DNA from: Halichondria panicea
Taxonomy: Eukaryota; Porifera; Demospongiae; Suberitida; Halichondriidae
Length of the DNA: 64,000 bases
Reading direction: 5' to 3'
NCBI RefSeq assembly: GCF_963675165.1
Contig: NC_087387.1
Span: 639,501 to 703,500, forward strand
A program made the position numbers and the translations under genes. The notes under the pieces are model-generated. The model saw only the letters and a program-made list of their open reading frames with translations, made no database searches and was not told the DNA's origin. Within the stretch, counting starts at the first letter, position 1, and every line of letters starts with the position of its first letter. Shown here piece by piece: positions 38,001-47,000 of the stretch.

Positions 38001-41000
38001 TTATGTCGTTGCTATAGAACATAATATTGTATGTGAAAATGCACATAAACTTAATTTGCGTATCTGGGTGTTGCACTGTATCGAGTAACCATGACGATCT
38101 TCTCGCCCTTGGGCAAAAAATAACCTATAATAACAAGTGTTGCAAGCGTGCGCTTGCCTCTCGCCATGTTTTTGCTTTCGCTCAAAAGTATTAGAGTGTT
38201 ATAGAAGAGGTAAATAATTTGCAATGTGCTTTAAATTATTGTTTCACAAGAAAGGGGGTTCTACAGTTAATAGTGTATACTGTGAGTTTATCAAAGGCAC
38301 GGAGTAAGAGAGAATTTAAGCACAGACAGTAGTATAGCACAGACAGTATAGTACCGTATAGCGCGAAATTTTCGAGGGGCTTAATTTTCGCGGATTTCGT
38401 GGGTTAGAATTCTACACGAAAATTAAGTCCACAAAAAGTGTTCTTTAATTAGAATTACCTGCTATCATGCAAAGATTTAAAGGCGTGGCTTCCGGTAAGC
38501 AGCCATTCCGCGAACATTGTGCAACGAAATGGTTTTTAGAGGCCAATCCACGAAATATAAGTGCCTCGAAAATTTCGCGCTATACGGTATATAAACAAGC
38601 GGAAAGTGTGTATCTATATCTATATTAATACTGAGAAGAAAAGACTTGTGTACATGTATCTATTGTTACCAGACTTGTGTACATGAATTTATTGTTATCT
38701 ATAGACTATATGGTATCATTTGTTTTGTGGCTTACCGCTATACTAGGACCTCAAGAAAAAGAGTGATTCTGCCACTTGCTAAGGATTCTCTTACATATAT
38801 ATGTGGGGATGAGCACGCATGCACACTGCATCCACAGGAATAATTAAAGGGTGTGTCCAAAGAGATCAAGTTCACAATGGCTACTATAACTAGCTGTTTT
38901 AAAAGATCTTTTCTGACTCTTGTAGCTAACAAAAAGCTAGCGCTTTAGTGCAAGGCTAACTCATATGTTGAATAGAAAGTTTGTGCAAACAGATGATGTT
39001 ATGAAAGATTCTGAAGAGACTGCAACAGCCTTCAATGTGAGTCAAACTAGCCATAACTCGAGAAAGAAGCTTTAGTTTGCTAATCCATGAATCAAAATCC
39101 AAGAGAACGTGGCTAGAAGCTTATAAAAGCTGTTAGTTTTCGTCGCATTGCAACCGTTGAGCAGTTACAGTTGGAACAGACACACAGACACAGTCAGCTT
39201 TATCGTATCCCTCGTGCGGCTACGCCTCGAGGCATAATCGAGCTGCCAAAGAGTTAGCATTCAAGACATTAAATTATGTCTCATTATGTCAGAACATGCA
39301 TGTGACTGGCTTGTTGTGTACAACAATATTGCACTTTGTAATTCAGTGTTTAATACACTGGAACAAACGAAATGCCTGTGGCAAATTCAGTTTTTTAAAT
39401 TATGCAATGTTGCCTCAGGGCCGGTGTATACATGTACAGTGCCAAGTGATTGACCACACACAAAGTGAAGGAATTTCTCTAATGGGGTCAGTTTGTTTGT
39501 TTGCAGCATAATTATTGCGTACAAAGGTTAATAAACAACAAGCTTGACTATTTCTATTTATGGAACACATACGTACACACGCGCACAAAAGCGTGCCATT
39601 AGAACAGTAAGATGATTTTGGAGAAGAAAATTAACGGCAGCCTAAAAAAAAGAAAGCTGCCAAAATAGTTCCATTCTTACGGAAACCTAGGTCACATAGT
39701 TGCTAGGGTGGTAGTAGATTACACCTTGCAACAACATCATTTCCATGGCAATGCTTTGGTATGTGACGTGCGGCCAGGAACATAGGTACCAGTTTTGTAG
39801 GTATAACCATGAACACAGTTTTGGCTGCCAGATAATGAGCGTAGTAAGAGTAAAAACAGAGTACGGAATGTATAGGCTTGTTTCTAGTCATTATGGTTAC
39901 ACACATGGATGTTGGGGTCAACGTGTGTAGGCGTGTGATAGTGACCTGTACACATTATGCGGCTACTTCAAAGGCCCTTATCTCATCAGCGGGGGCGTGT
40001 GGAGACAAGCAGGCCGTGTGCTGACCGCCTCAGGGCAACCACTAGATTATAGATACTTGTATGCAGTCCCCTAGTAACTATAAGCTATCGTATTACTAGA
40101 ATGTTTTTTGCTGGTGAAAACCTTTGCGAATGAGCCAAATTAGCAGAAAAACTGACCCTTTGCGATCTAAATATTGCGTTATGGCAAGGATCGTGTGTAA
40201 TTACCAGTACGAATTTAGGTTTGCGATTTTATTGTTGCGAATTGATCAAAGTTTACACATATTTTGATACTCGCAAAACATTCTAGTAATATGGTATATA
40301 GGCAACAACTAAAACATCGAAATTCTTTCGCTACAACATATACACATACTTCCTGGTATCACTTTAATGAAATAATTCGATTTATGGACTTTCGAAACGC
40401 TTCAAAGTTTGAAGTTAATTGTTATAATGCCTTTAGGCGACACTGAATGTGAACTGTGGCACGTATGTATTCAAATATCTGCATACTGTAAGCTTTAATT
40501 TGGACATATATAATTACCTGCATGCCCTCAGTGACATCATTAATTTTGTGGGCTGATGTGCTTCAAGGGTTGCCAAAGAATGACAAACTATTAGAGGTGT
40601 TGGGTAACTAACTACATGGATTGGATTTCAGACAGTGCCTGGTCCGGACAATTGTTTCACATCAGAACTAGAACTATCATTACACGACTGTACATGTACA
40701 CTCGTGAGAAAAACACAATTCTGCGTAAATAAACATTTGCAAGATCCACTTTATTTAGCCAATTCCTACCCAAAACACGTTTGAAGTTAGTCTAACGCAT
40801 TACCGGCTTTGTACGTTGCAAGGCAACTGATGCTATCAAAACACACGTACTTCACCATGGTAACCGTTACATCCCATCTCTACAGCAAAGCTATAGGCGT
40901 ATATATAATTATAACGGACACGTACGGACATCACATGACAATCACATGACCTGACTCACTTCCGGTAACCTGCTGGTAAAGCTGAGAGGCTTGACAGTGG

Positions 41001-44000
41001 AACAACTTGTTTCTGCAAAAAGAAAAAATAATTATAACGCGGCATACATAATGGGTAAAGATCATTAACCACACACATGAAAAATGCAACTACTCACATT
41101 CCCATAATCCATGTAGAGAACGTGAGCTTTCTTTCCTTCGATTCTCTCCACTTTTGCCCGATACCTGAAGTGGGAGGAGTCTGTTTAATCATGCACGACC
41201 AACTATTGTTATAGCTCTATAGAAAATGTCTCCCAAATTCTCTACAAATATCAGTGTTGCTATGAAATACAGTGCTAAAGTAGAAATTATAGGCTTAGGT
41301 TATACGTACAGACACAGATTTAATTCTACAATTTTCTTACCATAGTCCGTCTGTGAATTTTAGTACGCAGAGCGCCCCCCTTGTAGCGTTAAAGGAACCA
41401 GCGAGGGGGGGGTTGGCCGAGAGGTCATTTCTCAGTTGCTCCATGAGTGTGGTGAACTGAACACCTGGCAAGCACGGGGATAAAGATGGTCTCTTATGCT
41501 TACTTACTATTCAGGCTCAGAGGAGGGCAAGCACGGTGATAAAGATGGTCTCTTATGCTTACTTACTATTCAGGCTCAGAGGAGGGCAAGCACGGGGATA
41601 AAGATGGTCTCTTATGCTTACTTACTATCCAGACTCAGAGGAGGTACGACATCCGCGTGTCAAGGTGTCAAGGACACGTTTTAGACACACATTCCTTAGG
41701 TCAAAGTTCGGAATGTGTGTGTTAAAGACACACGGACATCGTACCTCCTCTGATTCAGGCTCAAACATAAGGCTTAAAAAGAACGTTATCCATACGTTGT
41801 CCTTTCTTCACAAACCACCACCCACACACACACATACACCCCCTCACACACCCACACACATTCGCTCCACACACACACCCACCTTGGTCGACAAGTTGTG
41901 CCCAAAAGTTGTTTGGGCTGACCACTTCAGTGACAACAATCTTCCTATGATTGACCTTTCTCTCGGGCGGAGCACTATCCTCCCCCGGGGTCACAGCAGT
42001 CGCTTCCCCCTCCTCCGCCACCTCGTCAGCAGCTGGCTCTACATAGTCCTAGCAGAGTGATTCGTGGATACAATGAAACAGTGAAGAGGACCGGAAACAT
42101 ATAATGTGTACAGTAAAACAATTAATGCGTGTAATAACAGAGAGAGGCTTCACTGTAGATTGTAAGCAAAACTACGTAGCTAGCTATCGTATTACTAGAA
42201 TGTTTTGCGAGCGTTGATCAATTCGCAAAAATTAAATCGCAAAACTAAACTACATGTGTAGTACTAGTAAATACACACGATTCTTGCCAGAACGCAATAG
42301 TTAGATCGCAAAGGGTCATTTTTTCTGCTGATTTGGCTCATTCGCAAAGGTTTCTTACCCGCAAAATATTCTAGTAATACGGTAGTATAACCCGTCAAAC
42401 TAGTACTGACTACTACTACAATTCCCAGCCATAATGGAGCATTGCACAACGACTAGTAATACATGTACATCAACACAGTGCGGATGAGCACAGCTAAAGT
42501 CTATTTGTGTTGAGTTCGACCTTCATAAAGTTGTCATAACTTTGTCATATTTTACTGAAATTCAAAGTTTTATATATATATACCATTGGTTCTTAAAGCG
42601 CTTCTATCTAGCTATATGCTGTAGAGCTGGTAAGCTCCAACCAGCTAAAAGTTAGCATTTTTCATGTAGAAGTCCCAGGCATACTTGTCTACCACATAAA
42701 GCATACATGAAGCCATAATTGACCACATAACTTCCGGGGTCAACTCAATGCAAACAGACTTTAGATGGACAATAAATATAACGTTAATACTGACCTCCCA
42801 AAGCTTCTTTCGTGCATTCTTTGCTACCTCCTCCGCCTCAAACAGTGATTTTCCGTACTGAGATCTTTCTGCTGACGGTGCAAATACTTTACACAGTCCC
42901 GCCTCTAACAACAGCACGGCAAGGTTCTTCCCGTCAACGAACATTGAACCAATCAGATTGCCTCCCTTGTCGGACGATTCCACTTCGACCTCCACCTGGG
43001 AAGGCAATAAATTGAATTTTGGAGATTATACGGTAAATTAACATAAATGCAGCTAAGAATTGAACCCTGAACCTTACGATACAACAAGTATACAGAAGCT
43101 AAACTATGTAGATAGTGGGTGCTAGTAATACAGTCATTATATTTGAACCCTGAACTTTGTGAATACACACATGTGCATACAACAGTTGGATATCATGAAC
43201 ACACTTCTCTTTGCATGATGAGTTCCTTTGTGAAAGTAAGAGCTTCTCGTCCGAATGGTTCTCCTGATCCAGGCCCATCACTTGCCTTGGGGGCACGGGG
43301 ACATTGCAGACCTTAGGGGGGGGGGGGGGGGGGGGTACTATGATAACACTCTGTCAAGCACATGTAGAAGCTAGTCTCTGTAACATGTCTATATTAGTAA
43401 GGGGCTGGTAATCGACCATAACTTTAGTTCCGTTGGTTCAACAACATTTATTTCATGATTTTTTGAAAGCTTAGAGACAGGCTTTTCAGATTCTGTCTTA
43501 AAAACAAATAAAAATGGCAGGGGAACCCGTCACCCAGCGTTAAATGAAGCATATTTGAATGGCCAATAGCTGTGCATGTGCTGTACATGTACTCACCAGC
43601 CATAATGAAGTTGATGAGGCAGGTGTCCTTGGAAAGGTAGAGCTTGGCTCTGGACCCTGAGGCTACAAACTACAGGGGCCAGGAGTTAGAATACAGTTGT
43701 CATTTTTACAATGATGGCTCTAAGTTAAACAGAGGATAAGTACTACCCACCACCACACTTCCACTCTTCACGAGTCCCACTGTACAACCAACTACCCAAC
43801 TACCCACCCCCCACACAGGCCCACGAGGGCCACTGTACGACCAACTACCCAACTACCCATCCCCACACTTCTCACACACCTCCACGAGGGCCACTGTACG
43901 ACCCGCCCTCTGCAAGAAGGTCAGGAACTGTTTTGCTTTGAGTGCAGAGTCCACATCTGCCACCCTGTGAATTGGTGCGTCTTTCCTGTTGTGAACGCCT

Positions 44001-47000
44001 TTGTTGTTCTTTATTGCCCTAGCCTCGGCCGTCATGAGCTCGTCGTAGGTGGAGGAGCGCTGGTCGTCGTCTTGGCGATGACGGAGACAATAGGCCAATC
44101 CCTTGCTTATTAAAGCTTCGGCTATGTTACTGGGAGGGGGCAACGGTGTAGTACTTATAATTGATGTGTAATATTGCCGGAAAAGCTTATAGATTTTTGC
44201 ACGTACTGTACGAAGTTATTCCCGTATTGCAGGTTATTCCCGTATGATGGAAATTTTCGTACATTTTATATTGGAAAGCATCATACGAAAATTAAAACTA
44301 CCAAATTATTCTACCGCAATAGGCTTAATGTCACTATCCTGAGCTGTACGAATGTTTAAAGATACGAAATATTTAAATGGGTAGTTCATACGAAAAGTTG
44401 CACCAACGAAAATTACCTGCTATACGGTATATACATGTACATGAACTCACACTCCAACTCCCTTGTCGCTCACTACCGTGGTAACGGTACAAGACAACCT
44501 CTCGGGGAACCTGTCCTGGGCCGGCTTGATGTAATCCACCACTACGTTCACCTACAGGGGGGGCGATCACGGGGTCAAAGTTTAGTGGCGTGTGTTCAGG
44601 CGGAAACAAAAGCCTTGTATTGTTATATTTTATCTTTCATACCTTTTTCCCAATTAGTTTTTTTCTGAGGAACTCTCGAGCCTCAAACATGTACGGAGTA
44701 TCGTAGAGTGGGCGTGGCTTTCCTGCTGGGGCTGCAGCTGGGTCTGCCTCCTCATCCTTCATTGGTCTGTAAGAAATGGAGGGAGGGGGAGTGTGAAACT
44801 ATCTAACAGGCAAAACGTCTTCTCTTTCTTCTCTTATGAAGTGACATATTTTTGTGGGCATTATTTCTGCGAATGAGAGTAAAATTTCAAAAATGCGTCT
44901 TATTAAAACCTACTTGTGAGTAATTAGAAATGCTATTTATGAATATTATGAATAAAACATAAATTAACATTTAATTAATTTCACAACTTGAGTTGAATTT
45001 AATACCAGCAAAATGAGCTCAACAATGAAATCGCAGACAAATCTACCTGTGAAAATATGTCACCTTAAGGTATACACACACGACTCTTTCTTCCCCATTA
45101 TCCCTCACACACCTTGGTGGTCTAACGCTGGAGAAGAAGATCTTATGGAGAACACCATCGCTTGTCTTGACAGTGATGTTGTCAGCGTTACCTACCTCCA
45201 CCACTTTGCCCGAGAAGTTCTTGGCCTTGCCAGCATAATCAGGAGCAGCTGGCGGAGTGTAGCCCTTCCACAGTCTCAGCTGGTCCTGTTTGGCTTTCCT
45301 GGAAATGTGTTAGTAAGGAGAGAAAAAGATTAAAGCAGTTTTAGAGTTATTACGACGACTGCAGTACTGTTATTATGTTATTACTGTAAGGACATTACAA
45401 GGAGAATTACAACGACACTGTTCACAAGTACTGTTATTGCAAGAAGCATAGCAAAGTACATGTACACTATAATATATTATTAAATTATTGTAGTACTAAA
45501 CAATATTGACAGTAAGATATGTATCATAATTTCAGTATACGCTATTAAAATAATTTGCTCTGCTCAGATGACTGCTTGGTTAATCTTCATGACAGCGAGC
45601 CCTGAAAGAACTTGTACATGTACTCCATGGACCAACTAACTAACCAGTGGTTACCTATGATCAGTTTTAAATCCAAAATTATTATCTTGCTTTACCCAAG
45701 CGCATTTTAACTGCTAAGAAACGGAATAATTGGAAACTGAACAAAACGGCAGCTATACATAATTATAGGGAATGAGTAACTATAGCAACAAGTTCACCGA
45801 ATTGTCCGTAAATTAAATCTTACTTTTCAGCGGCTCTTAGTTTGTCTTTGCCTCGGGTGACGGATGCCATCGACCAGTCCACACAGCGAGCGTAGCCTTG
45901 CTTGAGGAGGTACTCTGCTATGCTCCCAGCCTACATGAGGAACGGAGGGAGGGGGGGAGGGGCAATGAGCACTAGGGTTTATTTCAAAAAGGGATAGCTG
46001 GTTTATTTCCATACGCTTGGAGCAAGTAAACTCACATTTTCACCCATTTTATGCAAAATCCTGAAAGAAACCCTGACTGCACTACAACACACACGCAATC
46101 ATAATTATATCCTGTAAAGATTTATAAGCAAGCAGAAGTGTGCCTGCCTACACACTTGTGATGCAACAGTAGGGATGTGCCCACCACTGGTCGGTGGTAG
46201 AGACTGGGCACTAACCACCTCTAGACATAACCACCTCTTAGGCCTAGTTTACGACAATTATTATTATTAGCTATAAAAGAGACAAATTTGTGAGTGGAAT
46301 TGAGATTGAGATTGATAATAGCAACTATACTTAGAAAATGATCGACTGACCCAGTTGTCCAACTCACAGGATGTATGACGGTTGCTAGGACGAGCTGATT
46401 GGACACGCCCTCTATGAGCAACTTGACGTCGTGTTGGAGTAGTCTTGACTCGGTGAAGAATTTTGCTTGCTCAGCGAATGGTTCGGGAGTTTCTTTGTCT
46501 CCGTCCCTCTTAAAGCCAGGACACTATGGAGGGGGAGGGGGGGGCTGTTGTTAGGCATGTACGTGTACTAGATTATTCTATCATCACAGTGTATTTAAAA
46601 CTGGCAAGTAATGATTAAGAAACTGCGAACCTTGACCCCGGACATGGCCACGGTTACGGTAGTAAACGACGGAAGGAGGATAGCTCGCAACGTTGACCCA
46701 TCTCGTACATGTTCAATGACAGCTATATGTGTGTGTGTGTGTGTGTGTGGGGTGGGTGGGACCATGAGCTTTTTTACAATGTATACTGTATAGCAAGTTA
46801 TTTTCGTACGGTGGTAATTTTCGTATATTTCGTATTGTAGAGCATCATGCAAACATTTTTAATTGGACAAAAATTTCCCGCTACAGGGTACTTGTACAAG
46901 TATCAAGTTACAGCTTAGGGGAATTCCCCCAGTACCATCAATTTCTTGTCCTGTGTGTCTTTGTACAAAGCTCCTCAGGGCATCGTTGCTCATGTTCCAG

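Larger units (their letters stand above)
34972..40959 (-). other. SND1 intron 18, about 6 kb
   Basis: The largest SND1 intron. It contains the nested antisense ORF, the 113-147-bp minisatellite and the 1.1-kb insertion with its nested MITE. Its counterpart in copy A is 8147-13294. Confidence 0.85.
24874..43890. repeat. Segmental duplication, copy B (contains SND1 exons 11/12 to 22)
   Basis: This is the direct duplicate of 1-15060. It is longer because of insertions at 29913-30333, 31440-33385, 38134-39234 and 41636-41752, and because of minisatellite growth at 37.36-38.02 kb and 41.47-41.64 kb. It is embedded in the intact SND1 gene: the terminal SND1 exon (23029-23094) lies about 1.8 kb outside the left edge, and exons 1-10 lie to the right. 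Copy B is therefore probably the parental locus. Confidence 0.92.

Noticed and set aside
37360-38016. Regularly spaced repeats that might suggest a CRISPR array
   Set aside because: Units are directly adjacent copies of the whole 113-147 bp with no short repeat/unique spacer pattern, in a eukaryotic intron.
43055-43160. Two B-box-like motifs (TTGAACCCTGAA), possible tRNA on the minus strand
   Set aside because: No matching acceptor stem, D arm or anticodon arm could be built; they look like a small local duplication.
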